This document shows, in pieces, positions 1 to 8,386 of a DNA stretch of 64,000 bases (the stretch's first letter is position 1; each line of letters begins with the position of its first letter). Under the pieces are notes generated by a model that did not search any database, was not told the DNA's origin, and saw only the letters and a list, made by a program, of their open reading frames with translations. Made by a program: the position numbers and the translations under genes. Source of the stretch: JBGTFE01 sp041747435 (GTDB lineage Bacteria; Acidobacteriota; Blastocatellia; Pyrinomonadales; Pyrinomonadaceae); assembly GCA_041747435.1 (NCBI GenBank), contig JBGTFE010000062.1, positions 1-64,000 of the forward strand. Reading direction: 5' to 3'.

Positions 1-1326
1 AAAATCTCCCGGATTAACAAAAAAGTCGAATTGTTCGCCAAATCCCCAAGGAACATATGTAATGTTTCCGCCCGGATTATTCATACTTCCTTTATAAAAG
101 AAGAAACATTGTCCGTCGCCCGAACCGAGAGCCGGACAGCGATATGATGCGAGATCGGCAATGCCGTCACCGTCGTAATCGCCGGTGATCGCCGTGTCAT
201 CGCCCGTCTGCCCGAAGAATTCTTCACGAATTGTGTTATCTGTTGCATTCAGAATATAAAATGCGGCAACGGTCGGCGCGCCCGGACGCCAGACGGCAAT
301 ATCGTCTCTGCCGTTCACATTGTAATCGTTCGGCACGATAAAATCGGTCGCGGCTGTTCCGAAATTCTCCAATCTTAGCGAATTGGATTGAGTTCGATGG
401 ATCCACCAGGTGATGGAAGTGCCGTGATTTTCCGGTACTGCCGAATCCGATTTCTGCTGTTCGCCTTGTTCCGCTTGAATTCTAAGTTTTTCACGAACCG
501 TATCGGCTCTGAAAAATTCATTGTTAAATGTTCCGATTGCCGGTGGCGGTGTGTTGTCACGCGCCGTCGTATAGTCAGTTTTGCCGTCGCCGTCAAAGTC
601 GGCATTGGCTTCCGCCGGTGTAGTAGGTCCGCCTTCAACAGTCAAAGTAGCCGCCGAGATCGAGCCTGTATCACCTGCACAGCCGTCTTCCAAGCGAAGC
701 GTCCATGTTCCGGTCGGGTCTGCTACCGTTGAAAACGCCGGTGTCATTAGTGAATCAGTACCCGCACCGGCAACGCCGCCGCCGGTTGTCGTCCGGTAAT
801 TGCCCGCCGTCAACGCTTCGGTTGCAAGCCGATTAGCTGCTTCCGTCCACCAGTTTACGCCGACTGCCGAATCCCTGAAATTATACGGTCCCGCCAGATC
901 GGACGAGTCGCCCGATCCGCCCGAAGTCGTCGAGCCGGTCCGTGAAAAGACAATGTGCGATGCGCCGTTCGGGGCGATCAAGGTCGCCCGCACATCGCCG
1001 ACCCAAGAGTGAATCGGGCTGTGCGTCGTGCTTAATTCGACATTCGTCGGCGGTCCGGCAACGCCGGAAACACTAAAAGTAACATTGCGCGGTGTCGGCA
1101 CGAACGCGCCCCAGCAGTTGCCGCTCGGGGCATCGGGAATCGCTCCCAAATTTGCCCCGCCAAAAGTTGCCGCCGGCACAACCGAATCGCTTTGACCGAC
1201 GGCGACTGCATTCGCCGTATTTTGTTTACCCACGCTCCACAGAGCAACCGCCGCGATAGTTACCACGGCAACGCAATAAAACAACCGCAGCGTGTTGGGC
1301 GGAATTTTCATCAAAAATTTTTTCAT
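1..1326 (-). CDS. Secreted FG-GAP repeat protein with P-domain-like region (3' end outside window)
   Basis: The frame is open from an ATG at 1326 to the window edge (442 codons) with no stop, so the C-terminus is missing. A strong GAGGAGG ribosome site lies just upstream. The N-terminus has a basic start and a hydrophobic segment (about residues 13-30), as in an exported protein. Residues about 55-215 resemble the proprotein-convertase P-domain fold, with WVGDVRATLIAPNG and WTLRLEDGCAGDTGSI. From about residue 220 there are calcium-loop repeats of FG-GAP/VCBS type (DFDGDGKTDY, DYNVNGRDDIAVWRPG, DYDGDGIADL). The same repeat type forms the C-terminus of the sugar dehydrogenase at 3707-5701. Probably a cell-surface or secreted protein; its substrate is unknown. 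Confidence 0.8.
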   Translation of the reverse strand, partial: MKKFLMKIPPNTLRLFYCVAVVTIAAVALWSVGKQNTANAVAVGQSDSVVPAATFGGANLGAIPDAPSGNCWGAFVPTPRNVTFSVSGVAGPPTNVELSTTHSPIHSWVGDVRATLIAPNGASHIVFSRTGSTTSGGSGDSSDLAGPYNFRDSAVGVNWWTEAANRLATEALTAGNYRTTTGGGVAGAGTDSLMTPAFSTVADPTGTWTLRLEDGCAGDTGSISAATLTVEGGPTTPAEANADFDGDGKTDYTTARDNTPPPAIGTFNNEFFRADTVREKLRIQAEQGEQQKSDSAVPENHGTSITWWIHRTQSNSLRLENFGTAATDFIVPNDYNVNGRDDIAVWRPGAPTVAAFYILNATDNTIREEFFGQTGDDTAITGDYDGDGIADLASYRCPALGSGDGQCFFFYKGSMNNPGGNITYVPWGFGEQFDFFVNPGDF

Positions 1327-1798
1327 AAGCCTCCTCTTGAATGACATGTGAGCCGCAACAGCAACATTATTGATAAATCAATTCGCTGATGACACCCATG
1401 ACAATTTATATCTCTTCCAGAATTCGATCTTGTTCAATCGACCTGCCTACTGAAAGCCATAAAATAGCCGCTCACAAGGCATTCGAAATACGCACTTCGC
1501 TATTAAAGTTGATCATGGCTTCAGGAACGAATAATTCCCTAACTAGTGTTTGAAGCGTGTTTCTATCCAAAACCGCCAACAACTAAAAACGAGTTAAAGG
1601 TATGATACCACAGGTCTTTGGGAAAAACAAAAACCGGCAAGCCGCATTAGAATTAATTAGAATGATTCTTTTTGTGCTTGAAAAAAAAATCGGCGTTCGC
1701 CGCGTTTCGCCGCTTGTTTGTTTCTCACGTGGGTACATTTTGCTTTTGGTTCTGAAAGATTATAAAGTAAAAGAAAGACAAGGTTTGGGGGGCGCGCG
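1327..1798. other. Intergenic stretch, no supported gene
   Basis: This 472-bp spacer separates the divergent secreted-protein gene and the small membrane-protein gene. It should hold both promoters, but I see no clear -35/-10 pair. A 70-codon open frame at 1602-1814 lacks a ribosome site and protein-like features and overlaps the better start at 1799, so I do not call it. Confidence 0.6.
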
Positions 1799-2008
1799 AT
1801 GTCAAAAGACGTAATTCATGTTGGTGGCGAAGACGTAGTAGTCAGGGAAGACACAGCAAAATCATATCGCGGAGTTATTTGGGCTTTGGGAAGTATTGGG
1901 ATTTTTATTGTGGTTACGGCTTTGATCCTATTTTTCTTTTTATTCAGAGCCGCAACAGATGATAAACCTGCGGCGAACACAGCCAATACCGAACGAAACG
2001 CGCGATAA
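1799..2008 (+). CDS. Small single-pass membrane protein
   Basis: This 69-residue frame starts with ATG after a G-rich ribosome site (GGGGGG). It has a polar N-terminus (residues 1-24), one strongly hydrophobic span (about 27-50, containing FIVVTALILFFFLF) and a short polar tail rich in Asn and Thr. The composition is typical of a real small membrane protein. It lies 70 bp before tsaD in the same direction and could be cotranscribed. I do not recognise a family, so function is unknown. Confidence 0.55.
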   Translation: MSKDVIHVGGEDVVVREDTAKSYRGVIWALGSIGIFIVVTALILFFFLFRAATDDKPAANTANTERNAR

Positions 2009-2024
2009 ATTTATACTGAAAAGG

Positions 2025-2071
2025 AAAGTGGAAGACGGAAGATTGCAGCGCTTTTTTCCGTTTTCCACTTT
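2025..2071 (+). repeat. Hairpin-forming short tandem repeat before tsaD
   Basis: AAAGTGGAAGACGGAA (2025-2040) pairs with TTCCGTTTTCCACTTT (2056-2071), 16 positions with one G-U pair. The left arm reads as heptamers (GTGGAAG, ACGGAAG). The hairpin ends 8 bp before the tsaD ATG, so it covers the ribosome-binding region. Same repeat class as 6453-6485 and 11824-11924. Confidence 0.6.
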
Positions 2072-2078
2072 GCATTTT

Positions 2079-3155
2079 ATGCTGATACTAGGCATTGAAA
2101 GCTCATGCGATGAAACGGCGGCGGCGGTCGTCCGCGACGGAACACGTATTTTGTCGTCGGTTATTGCCTCGCAAATCGAGCTTCATCGCCCATACGGCGG
2201 CGTTTTTCCGGAGCTTGCCGCGCGCGAGCATCTCGCGAAGATCGATCCGATCGTGGAGGAAGCTTTGGAAAAAGCAGGAGTAACGCTCGAAGATATCGAT
2301 GCCGTCGCCGTTACGCAAGGTCCCGGTCTTATCGGATCGCTGCTCGTCGGCGTTTCCTACGCAAAGGCGCTCGCGTGGGGCTTGAATATTCCGTTCGTCG
2401 GCGTAAATCACATCGAAGGTCACGTTTATTCTGTCGTTTTTGAAAACCCGCCGGTTGAATATCCGGCGCTCGCGCTGATCGTTTCCGGCGGTCACACGAA
2501 TTTGTTTTTTATCCCGGAAGAGGGAAAATACAAGGTCGTTTCGCGGACGCGCGACGATGCGGCTGGCGAGGCTTTTGATAAGGTTGCGAAGATGCTGGGG
2601 CTGAGTTATCCGGGCGGTCCGGTGATCGAAAAACTTGCCGAAACGGGCGACGCGAAAAAAGTAAAGTTTCCGATCGCAAAAATTTCCGACGGTCGTCCCG
2701 ATTTCAGTTTTAGCGGTTTAAAGACAGCGGTTTCGCGTTATATTCGCGAAAATCCGGTTGAACCCGTTAAGGAAAATGAAGCACCGTCGCAGGAAATTAA
2801 AGATCTTTGCGCAAGCTTTCAGTCGACGGTTGTGCGCTCTCTGATCGGAACAACGGAGAAAGTTGCAAAAGAGCTGAATCCGAAAACTTTGATGGTTGCC
2901 GGCGGCGTCGCCTGCAACGGCGAGCTTCGCCGGGCAGCAGAAGAAACAGCGAAAAAATTAAATTTGCCGGTTTATTTTCCGTCAAAACATCTTTCGACAG
3001 ACAACGCCGCGATGATCGCCGCCGCCGGCTATTTCCATCTTAAAAATGGAGAAACCTCCGATCTTCGGATGTCGGCGGACGTCACGATGAGGCTGCAAAA
3101 TTTTGAAAATGAAGACGCCGAATTAAAAAGAAAAAAGGTACGTTATCGCCTGTAA
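2079..3155 (+). CDS. tsaD: tRNA N6-adenosine threonylcarbamoyltransferase TsaD
   Basis: TsaD transfers the threonylcarbamoyl group from TC-AMP to A37 of ANN-decoding tRNAs, working in the cytoplasm with TsaB and TsaE. The N-terminus MLILGIESSCDETAAAVV is the classic start of the family, and it sets the start at 2079 rather than at an upstream in-frame start at 1959. The metal-binding HIEGH motif lies near residue 112, followed by SGGHTNL and, in the C-terminal half, VAGGVACNGELR. The length of 358 residues is normal for the family. The gene is preceded by a hairpin repeat ending 8 bp from the ATG and no clear Shine-Dalgarno is visible, so initiation may be weak or structure-dependent. Identity is secure. 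Confidence 0.96.
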   Translation: MLILGIESSCDETAAAVVRDGTRILSSVIASQIELHRPYGGVFPELAAREHLAKIDPIVEEALEKAGVTLEDIDAVAVTQGPGLIGSLLVGVSYAKALAWGLNIPFVGVNHIEGHVYSVVFENPPVEYPALALIVSGGHTNLFFIPEEGKYKVVSRTRDDAAGEAFDKVAKMLGLSYPGGPVIEKLAETGDAKKVKFPIAKISDGRPDFSFSGLKTAVSRYIRENPVEPVKENEAPSQEIKDLCASFQSTVVRSLIGTTEKVAKELNPKTLMVAGGVACNGELRRAAEETAKKLNLPVYFPSKHLSTDNAAMIAAAGYFHLKNGETSDLRMSADVTMRLQNFENEDAELKRKKVRYRL

Positions 3156-3238
3156 ATTCAAAAATTTATTTGTCTTGATTTTAGAAGACACGAATCGTTA
3201 CAATTTAATCAAGGCAGCGGTTTCAAACGGAAGTAAAA

Positions 3239-3685
3239 ATGAATCGAATCTTCATCACGGCTTTTGCCATCGTTTTTTCAACCTTCACGTTTTTTTATTC
3301 GTCTAACATCCGGAAAATTGAAAGCAAACCTCAAAAGAATGAAGCCGGAAAATGCCGGATGCCGTCGTTTGAAGAAGCTTACGGCGAATCGGAAGCGGTC
3401 TTCATCGGCGAGGTTTTGAGCGCGGAAAAGAAAGGCGACGACAAAGTTTTTAAGTTCCGCGTCGAAAAGTATTGGAAAGGAAACGGTGAGCGAGAAGTGC
3501 AGATCCGAGTTTATGAATCAACGCGTTTTCAAGCGTGGTTCAAAACCGGCGAAAAATATCTCGTTTTTGCAAACGCTGACGAAGAAGGAATTTTGCGCGA
3601 TTACGCGCGGTGCTCGCGAAGCAAAGAACTAGAAAACGCTTCAGACGACGTGGAGAAACTCGGGGAAGCAAAACGCCCAAAATAG
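3239..3685 (+). CDS. Secreted protein with NTR/TIMP-like fold (putative)
   Basis: This 148-residue protein has an N-terminal signal-like segment (residues 1-24, FITAFAIVFSTFTFFYSS). The mature part has a Cys soon after the signal (KCRMPSFEEAY), then VFIGEVLSAEKK, FRVEKYWKG, FKTGEKYLVFAN and a second Cys near YARCSRS. This order of strands and paired cysteines resembles small exported NTR/TIMP-like proteins of soil bacteria. In this group they are not known to inhibit proteases. It sits 21 bp before the sugar dehydrogenase gene and may share its transcript. Family assignment is by pattern only. Confidence 0.7.
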   Translation: MNRIFITAFAIVFSTFTFFYSSNIRKIESKPQKNEAGKCRMPSFEEAYGESEAVFIGEVLSAEKKGDDKVFKFRVEKYWKGNGEREVQIRVYESTRFQAWFKTGEKYLVFANADEEGILRDYARCSRSKELENASDDVEKLGEAKRPK

Positions 3686-3706
3686 AGAATTTATAGGGAG
3701 AAAAAT

Positions 3707-5701
3707 ATGAAAAGGGTAGTAACTTTGGCAGGTTTGATTTTTGCAAACCTGCTTTTGATCTTGAACATTTTTGGGCAAGGCGTTCCATCGCCGCTCACGA
3801 TCAGAATGCAGCCGTTTTTATCGGGTTTGGCGCAGCCGATTTTGATCAGAAACGCCAAAGACGGCACAAAACGGCTTTTTGTCGTTCAGCAGCGCGGCAT
3901 TATAAAGGTCGTTCAGCCGGGCGCCTTTGTCTCGACGGATTTTATGAACATTGCTTCAAAAGTCAGTTCGACGGGCAGCGAACGCGGGCTTTTGGGAATG
4001 GCGTTTCATCCGCAGTTTTCGACCAACAGCTACTTTTTTGTAAATTATACGCGCCAATCGGACGGCGCAACCGTTGTCGCGCGCTATACCGCGATCAATG
4101 GCAACACGCTTGGCGATCCGAACAGCGAAGTGATTTTATTAACAATTCCGCAGCCGTTTTCAAATCACAACGGCGGAATGATCGAGTTCGGTCCTGACGG
4201 CAATCTTTATATCGGAACAGGCGACGGCGGTTCGGCGAACGATCCGGGCGCACGGTCGCAGAATATCAATGAGCTCCTGGGCAAAATGCTCCGCGTCACG
4301 CCGAGCGTGGCGGCGGTTCCGCCAAATCCGGCATACACGAATCCGCCGGATAATCCATACGTTGGCGTCGCGGGCGCAGATGAAATTTACGCGATCGGTT
4401 TGCGAAATCCGTGGCGTTGGTCGTTTGACCGCGGCGGCACAAATCAGCTTTGGCTGGGCGATGTCGGACAAGACGCGATCGAAGAAGTTGATCGAATTAC
4501 GCTTGGCGGAAACTACGGTTGGCGTGTTTACGAAGGAACGCAATGCACGGGCAATGATCCGGGACTTTGCACACCGGGCAATTATATAATGCCGATTTTT
4601 CAGTATGCACAGACCGGTTCTCGATGTTCGGTAACGGGCGGCTATGTTTATCGCGGAACGCTCGGAACTTTTCCGAACGGAACATATATCTACGCTGATT
4701 ATTGCACCGGCGAGATTTTTACGTGGAACGGCGCTCAGCAGACGATGCAGCTTGATACGCCGCGTCTTATTCCGTCATTTGGCGAAGATGAAGACGGCGA
4801 ACTCTATGTTGTCGGAATCGGAAGCTCGACTTCGGCAACGGGAACGGTTGAAAAGATCGTTCGCGCGCGCGCTTCGGCGGATTTTGACGGCGATTTTAGA
4901 ACCGATGTTGCAGTTTTTCGTCCGTCGACCGGAGTTTGGTGGGTGCATCACAGTTCGAACGGAACGTATCGAGCTCAGCAATTTGGTTTGACCGACGACA
5001 TTCCCGCGCCCGAAGATTTTGACGGCGACAATATATCCGATCTCGGCGTCTTTCGACCTTCGGACGGAACTTGGTATTTTTTCCGCAGCACCAACAGCAC
5101 GATGGGGATCGTGCAATTCGGCTCTGACGGCGATATTCCGACCGCCGGCGATTACGATGGCGACGCAAAAGCCGATCTTTCGGTCTATCGCCCTTCGACG
5201 AATGTCTGGTACGTGCTCCGAACCGCGGATCTGGGTGTGACGATCAAGGCTTTCGGCGTCAGCGGAGATATTCCCGCGATCGGCGATTTTGACGGTGACG
5301 GAAAGATCGATCTTTCTATTTTCCGTCCGTCAGTTGGCGATTGGTGGTATTCAAGCAGCGCCGATAACGGATTGAAGGCTACGCATTTCGGCTCGGACGG
5401 CGATATTCCGACCGCGGGAGATTATGACGGCGACGGACGAACGGATCTGGCGGTATTTCGCCCGTCAACAAACATCTGGTATTCATTGCGGACAACCAGT
5501 GGATTCGTTGCGCTGCAGTGGGGTTCAGCGGGCGATATTCCTACTGTTGGCGATTATGACGGCGACGGACGAGAAGATATTTCGATTTTCCGACCGTCAA
5601 CCGGAGTTTGGTATGTTTTGCGGAGCTCGAATGGCACCGCGCTGATCGAGCAGTTTGGCTTAAACGGCGATCTACCCGCTCCAACGTATGACGCGCCGTA
5701 A
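3707..5701 (+). CDS. PQQ-dependent sugar dehydrogenase with six C-terminal FG-GAP repeats
   Basis: A ribosome site (GGGAG) precedes the ATG, and the N-terminus (about residues 1-24) is a signal peptide. Residues about 30-375 form the beta-propeller of soluble aldose/sorbosone dehydrogenases: GLLGMAFHPQF, HNGGMIEFGPDGNLYIGTGD, GLRNPWRWSFDRG, GDVGQDAIEEVD and NYGWRVYEG. These enzymes oxidise sugars with PQQ and calcium in the periplasm or outside the cell. Residues about 390-660 carry six repeats of about 47 residues, each starting D(F/Y)DGD and followed by (V/I)(F/Y)RPS, which are calcium-binding FG-GAP units. The fused repeats suggest a surface-displayed enzyme. Substrate is not predictable. 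Confidence 0.92.
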   Translation: MKRVVTLAGLIFANLLLILNIFGQGVPSPLTIRMQPFLSGLAQPILIRNAKDGTKRLFVVQQRGIIKVVQPGAFVSTDFMNIASKVSSTGSERGLLGMAFHPQFSTNSYFFVNYTRQSDGATVVARYTAINGNTLGDPNSEVILLTIPQPFSNHNGGMIEFGPDGNLYIGTGDGGSANDPGARSQNINELLGKMLRVTPSVAAVPPNPAYTNPPDNPYVGVAGADEIYAIGLRNPWRWSFDRGGTNQLWLGDVGQDAIEEVDRITLGGNYGWRVYEGTQCTGNDPGLCTPGNYIMPIFQYAQTGSRCSVTGGYVYRGTLGTFPNGTYIYADYCTGEIFTWNGAQQTMQLDTPRLIPSFGEDEDGELYVVGIGSSTSATGTVEKIVRARASADFDGDFRTDVAVFRPSTGVWWVHHSSNGTYRAQQFGLTDDIPAPEDFDGDNISDLGVFRPSDGTWYFFRSTNSTMGIVQFGSDGDIPTAGDYDGDAKADLSVYRPSTNVWYVLRTADLGVTIKAFGVSGDIPAIGDFDGDGKIDLSIFRPSVGDWWYSSSADNGLKATHFGSDGDIPTAGDYDGDGRTDLAVFRPSTNIWYSLRTTSGFVALQWGSAGDIPTVGDYDGDGREDISIFRPSTGVWYVLRSSNGTALIEQFGLNGDLPAPTYDAP

Positions 5702-5718
5702 AGGTGTTTTGAGTAGAT

Positions 5719-6441
5719 TCAAATTGCGCGGGCAACGGTTAATACGAAAACCTTGTCCGCGCCTTTTTTCTTTAAAATTTTGGCACAGTTTGAAACGGTT
5801 GCGCCGGTCGTAAAAACGTCGTCGACGAGCAGGATCTTTTTATTTTCAAAAAATTTGGGGCGCTTTACGTCAAACGCGTTTTTCACCGTCATTTCACGCG
5901 CTTTTCGATCCATTGCAGCGCGGTGAACCGGTGTGTGGACGTTGCGGATAAGACTTTGCTCGTCAAGACTGATCCCGGCATTTTTTGAAAGAATTCGCGC
6001 CAAAACAGCTGCTTGATTAAAACCGCGTTCGAGAAAACGCTTTTTTGAAAGCGGAACCGGAACGATCACCTCGGCGTCGTAAAAGGCGGAATTCTCAAAA
6101 GCTTTTGTGAAAAGATCTCTTAGCTTTGCCGAAACGAAAGGTTCGGTTTTTAGATGAAGGATCGAAGCCGCAAGCCCGTGTTCGTAAATTCCGATAGCTT
6201 GCGCCGAATCGTACAAATGTTCGTCGCAGCGGCGACAAAAGGTCTCAAAGTCGGTTTTTCCTTCCTTTAAATATGCGCCGCATTTAACGCAAAGAATTTC
6301 GTTACCGGTAAACAGGCGAGTTTTTTTCCAGCACGCCTCACAAACTACGCCGTCGGCGGAATTTTCAACCGACTTTGTGCAGATCGCGCAAGCTTGCGGA
6401 TAAACGACAGTGAGCAATGAATCGTAGATTCTATTAAGCAT
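5719..6441 (-). CDS. comF: ComF family phosphoribosyltransferase-like protein
   Basis: The protein has 240 residues. The N-terminal zinc-binding part shows paired cysteines (CAIC, CEAC, CVKC, CRRC) within residues 17-75. The C-terminal half is a type I phosphoribosyltransferase fold with the PRPP-loop motif ILLVDDVFTTGAT near residue 205. ComF proteins are linked to DNA uptake and to single-strand DNA handling during competence, though the exact reaction is unresolved. It is the last gene of a minus-strand series and converges with the sugar dehydrogenase 17 bp away. A hairpin repeat separates it from the upstream DksA-like gene. Confidence 0.9.
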   Translation of the reverse strand: MLNRIYDSLLTVVYPQACAICTKSVENSADGVVCEACWKKTRLFTGNEILCVKCGAYLKEGKTDFETFCRRCDEHLYDSAQAIGIYEHGLAASILHLKTEPFVSAKLRDLFTKAFENSAFYDAEVIVPVPLSKKRFLERGFNQAAVLARILSKNAGISLDEQSLIRNVHTPVHRAAMDRKAREMTVKNAFDVKRPKFFENKKILLVDDVFTTGATVSNCAKILKKKGADKVFVLTVARAI

Positions 6442-6452
6442 AAATTAGAAAT

Positions 6453-6485
6453 GAGATACGAGAGCAAAAAAACTTCTCGTATCTC
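6453..6485. repeat. Perfect 11-bp inverted repeat in the comF upstream spacer
   Basis: GAGATACGAGA (6453-6463) and TCTCGTATCTC (6475-6485) pair perfectly around an 11-base loop that contains seven A. On the right the word continues as a loose tandem (CTCGTAT, CTCACGT, CTCAGAT). The loop and spacing do not make a good terminator, and it fits the short-tandem-repeat class seen elsewhere in the window. Confidence 0.7.
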
Positions 6486-6508
6486 ACGTCTCAGATTTCA
6501 CTTAAAAA

Positions 6509-6862
6509 CTATTCTTCGTCGAGCAAACCCTGCTCAAGCAATTCCTGGCAATTCAGGCAATAGCGCGCCCACGGAATCGCCGCAAGACGTTTCGGATTGA
6601 TCTCGTTTTCGCAGTTTTGGCAAAGTCCGTATTCGTCGTCTTCGATGCGCAAAAGCGCTTCGTCAACCAGAACCAACTGTCGGCTTTCATTTTCCGACAC
6701 CGCCAGCATCACGTTTTTCGAATAATTTCGAACCGCCAGATCAACCGGATCGGGTGTTTCGGAATCGTCGACCGAGAGATCGTTATCCTTTAATTTTTCA
6801 ATAAGCACATCGCGCTCGGCGATCAGCTTTGCCTTAATTTCTTTTACGTTCGCTTTTGTCAT
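6509..6862 (-). CDS. TraR/DksA-family zinc-finger protein
   Basis: This 117-residue protein has an acidic coiled-coil N-terminal part and a C-terminal four-cysteine zinc finger (CQNCENEINPKRLAAIPWA, then YCLNCQ). That is the DksA/TraR architecture. Members bind in the RNA polymerase secondary channel and modulate transcription during starvation, often with ppGpp. The length is shorter than E. coli DksA (151) but normal for the wider family. The start codon overlaps the stop of rlmH by 4 bp (ATGA), so the two are translationally coupled. Confidence 0.9.
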   Translation of the reverse strand: MTKANVKEIKAKLIAERDVLIEKLKDNDLSVDDSETPDPVDLAVRNYSKNVMLAVSENESRQLVLVDEALLRIEDDEYGLCQNCENEINPKRLAAIPWARYCLNCQELLEQGLLDEE

Positions 6863-7299
6863 TTCTGATACGGAAACCCTTTGATAATTGTATATGCTCT
6901 ATATAATTGCTCTACCAAAACGACACGAGCCATTTCGTGCGTCAAAGTAAGAAACGATAAGGATAAACTAAAGTCTGCCCTTTCGACAACCTCCGAAGTG
7001 ACGCCTTCCGCGCCGCCGATGACAAAAATCGCTTCCTTTAAACCGCGATTCTGCCATTTTTCAATTTCCCGAGCTAATTCCGGCGATGATATCGAGCGTC
7101 CATTCACGTCCAATAAACAGACGAAATGGCTTTGATTCAGGTTTTCAAGAATTCGTTTGCTCTCGGTTTCCTTTGTGCCGTCTTTGAGTTCAGTAATTTC
7201 ACATTTTACAAAATGCGAAAGGCGCCGGCAGTATTCTTCCTGCAGCGCCCGCCAGTTTTTGTCTTTGGTTTTTCCGACCCAAACAAAACGGAATTTCAT
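6859..7299 (-). CDS. rlmH: 23S rRNA pseudouridine-1915 N3-methyltransferase RlmH
   Basis: RlmH is the SPOUT methyltransferase that methylates pseudouridine 1915 in helix 69 of 23S rRNA on the assembled ribosome, using S-adenosylmethionine. The 146-residue length is close to the family norm. The motifs are present: FVIGGAEGV for the SAM-binding knot and the C-terminal LTHEMARVVLVEQLYRA followed by GFPYQK. It overlaps rsfS upstream and the DksA-like gene downstream by 4 bp each. This is a tight ribosome-maturation operon with obg, nadD and rsfS. Confidence 0.95.
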   Translation of the reverse strand: MKFRFVWVGKTKDKNWRALQEEYCRRLSHFVKCEITELKDGTKETESKRILENLNQSHFVCLLDVNGRSISSPELAREIEKWQNRGLKEAIFVIGGAEGVTSEVVERADFSLSLSFLTLTHEMARVVLVEQLYRAYTIIKGFPYQK

Positions 7300-7724
7300 A
7301 AGTTTTCGGGAATCTCAACCTTTTTAGCATCGCGCCAGAGACGTTCGAGATCATAAAAATCGCGTGCTTCTTTTTCAAAGATATGCACGATAAAATCGCC
7401 GTAATCGAGCAAGATCCATTCCGCCGAGCGATAACCTTCGATGCGGATCGCCTTTGTTTTCAGTTGTTTTTTTAACTGTTCGGAAATTTCGTCCGAAACG
7501 GCTTGAACCTGTCGCTGATTCGCACCGCTGACGATAATAAAAAATTCGGTGAAGCTCGCGACCTCGCGCAGATCGAGCGCGATGATATCAAACGCCTTCT
7601 TTTCATCCGCGCACCGAATCGCGAGCTTAACCGTTTCGTCTAAATCGCTGTAAGGCGTTACGGTCGTTATTATCTCGAGCGTTTTCGTCTCGTGCTGTAA
7701 AGTTTTTTCCTGTGTAGCTTCCAT
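7296..7724 (-). CDS. rsfS: Ribosomal silencing factor RsfS
   Basis: RsfS binds ribosomal protein L14 on the 50S subunit and blocks joining with the 30S when nutrients are short. The 142-residue protein has about 25 extra residues at the N-terminus, then the core: KKAFDIIALDLREV, TEFFIIVSGAN, IRIEGYRSAEWILLDYGDFI and VHIFEKEARDFYDLERLW. These are diagnostic. It shares one base with the stop of nadD and overlaps rlmH by 4 bp. The nadD-rsfS-rlmH order is common in bacteria. Confidence 0.95.
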   Translation of the reverse strand: MEATQEKTLQHETKTLEIITTVTPYSDLDETVKLAIRCADEKKAFDIIALDLREVASFTEFFIIVSGANQRQVQAVSDEISEQLKKQLKTKAIRIEGYRSAEWILLDYGDFIVHIFEKEARDFYDLERLWRDAKKVEIPENL

Positions 7725-8386
7725 TATTTATAAATCTGATATTTTTCGATGTATTTTGCAACTTCGTCCGTCACGTCCGAGCGCCACGTTTCGTCGTCTT
7801 CGCGAATTTTTCGCCGAATTTCCGTCGCGGCAACGTCAAGTTGAACGGCGTCCGTAATATAGATTTTGGATTTTGGATTCTGGATTTTGGATTTGTTTTC
7901 CCTCTTCCTCAAATCAATGATCCTTTCACGAATTTCGTCAGTTATATGCGAAAATCCAATCTCGTAATCGGGACGCGTAACGACGATGATATTAACAAGC
8001 GTCAAAACCGTTTCCCACTCGCGCCAGGTCGCGATCTCTTCCCACGAATCCGCGCCCATCACAAAAAATATTTCGGCATCGTGCAGCTTATTTTTGATGC
8101 GCGTCAAGGTTTCAACCGTGTATGGTTTTTCAGGAACTTCGAGCTCGATCTTCGAGACATTTATACCCGTTAAATTATTTGTTGCGAGAGCAAGCATCGC
8201 AAACCGATGAAAAGCCGAGGTCGGTTTTTTTCTTTTTTTATGCGGTGCGTGAAACGCGGGAACAAGAACGAATTCATCGAGTTTGAAAACTTCGGTCAGT
8301 GTTTGCGCGATCTCCAAATGCCCGCGATGAACCGGATCAAAGCTTCCACCGTAAAAAGCGACGCGCGCGCCTTTATCCGATCTCAT
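7724..8386 (-). CDS. nadD: Nicotinate-nucleotide adenylyltransferase NadD, with repeat-derived insertion
   Basis: NadD adenylates nicotinate mononucleotide in NAD synthesis. The nucleotidyltransferase signature VAFYGGSFDPVHRGH is near the N-terminus, with FFVMGADSWEEIATW in the middle and VAATEIRRKI near the end. I choose the ATG at 8386 (220 residues), which overlaps obg by 14 bp. An upstream in-frame ATG at 8413 would add nine residues and a larger overlap. Residues about 164-177 (NKSKIQNPKSKIYI) are encoded by tandem GATTTTG heptamers (7862-7895) and lie between strand elements where relatives have a short loop. The insertion keeps frame, so the enzyme is probably functional. Confidence 0.93.
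   Translation of the reverse strand: MRSDKGARVAFYGGSFDPVHRGHLEIAQTLTEVFKLDEFVLVPAFHAPHKKRKKPTSAFHRFAMLALATNNLTGINVSKIELEVPEKPYTVETLTRIKNKLHDAEIFFVMGADSWEEIATWREWETVLTLVNIIVVTRPDYEIGFSHITDEIRERIIDLRKRENKSKIQNPKSKIYITDAVQLDVAATEIRRKIREDDETWRSDVTDEVAKYIEKYQIYK
7862..7895. repeat. Heptamer tandem repeat inside nadD
   Basis: Five units occur in a row: GATTTTG, GATTTTG, GATTCTG, GATTTTG and GATTTG. The same units occur upstream of rpmA at 10626-10659. Here the tandem is translated in frame on the minus strand. Confidence 0.85.

Noticed and set aside
1602..1814. 70-codon plus-strand open frame
   Set aside because: No ribosome site, unlikely protein composition, and it overlaps the better-supported start at 1799.
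1959..2078. N-terminal extension of TsaD by 40 residues
   Set aside because: The family starts at MLILGIESS; the extension is translated repeat sequence.
7862..7895. CRISPR-like repeat array
   Set aside because: Units are 7 bp and contiguous, without spacers, so this is a simple tandem repeat.
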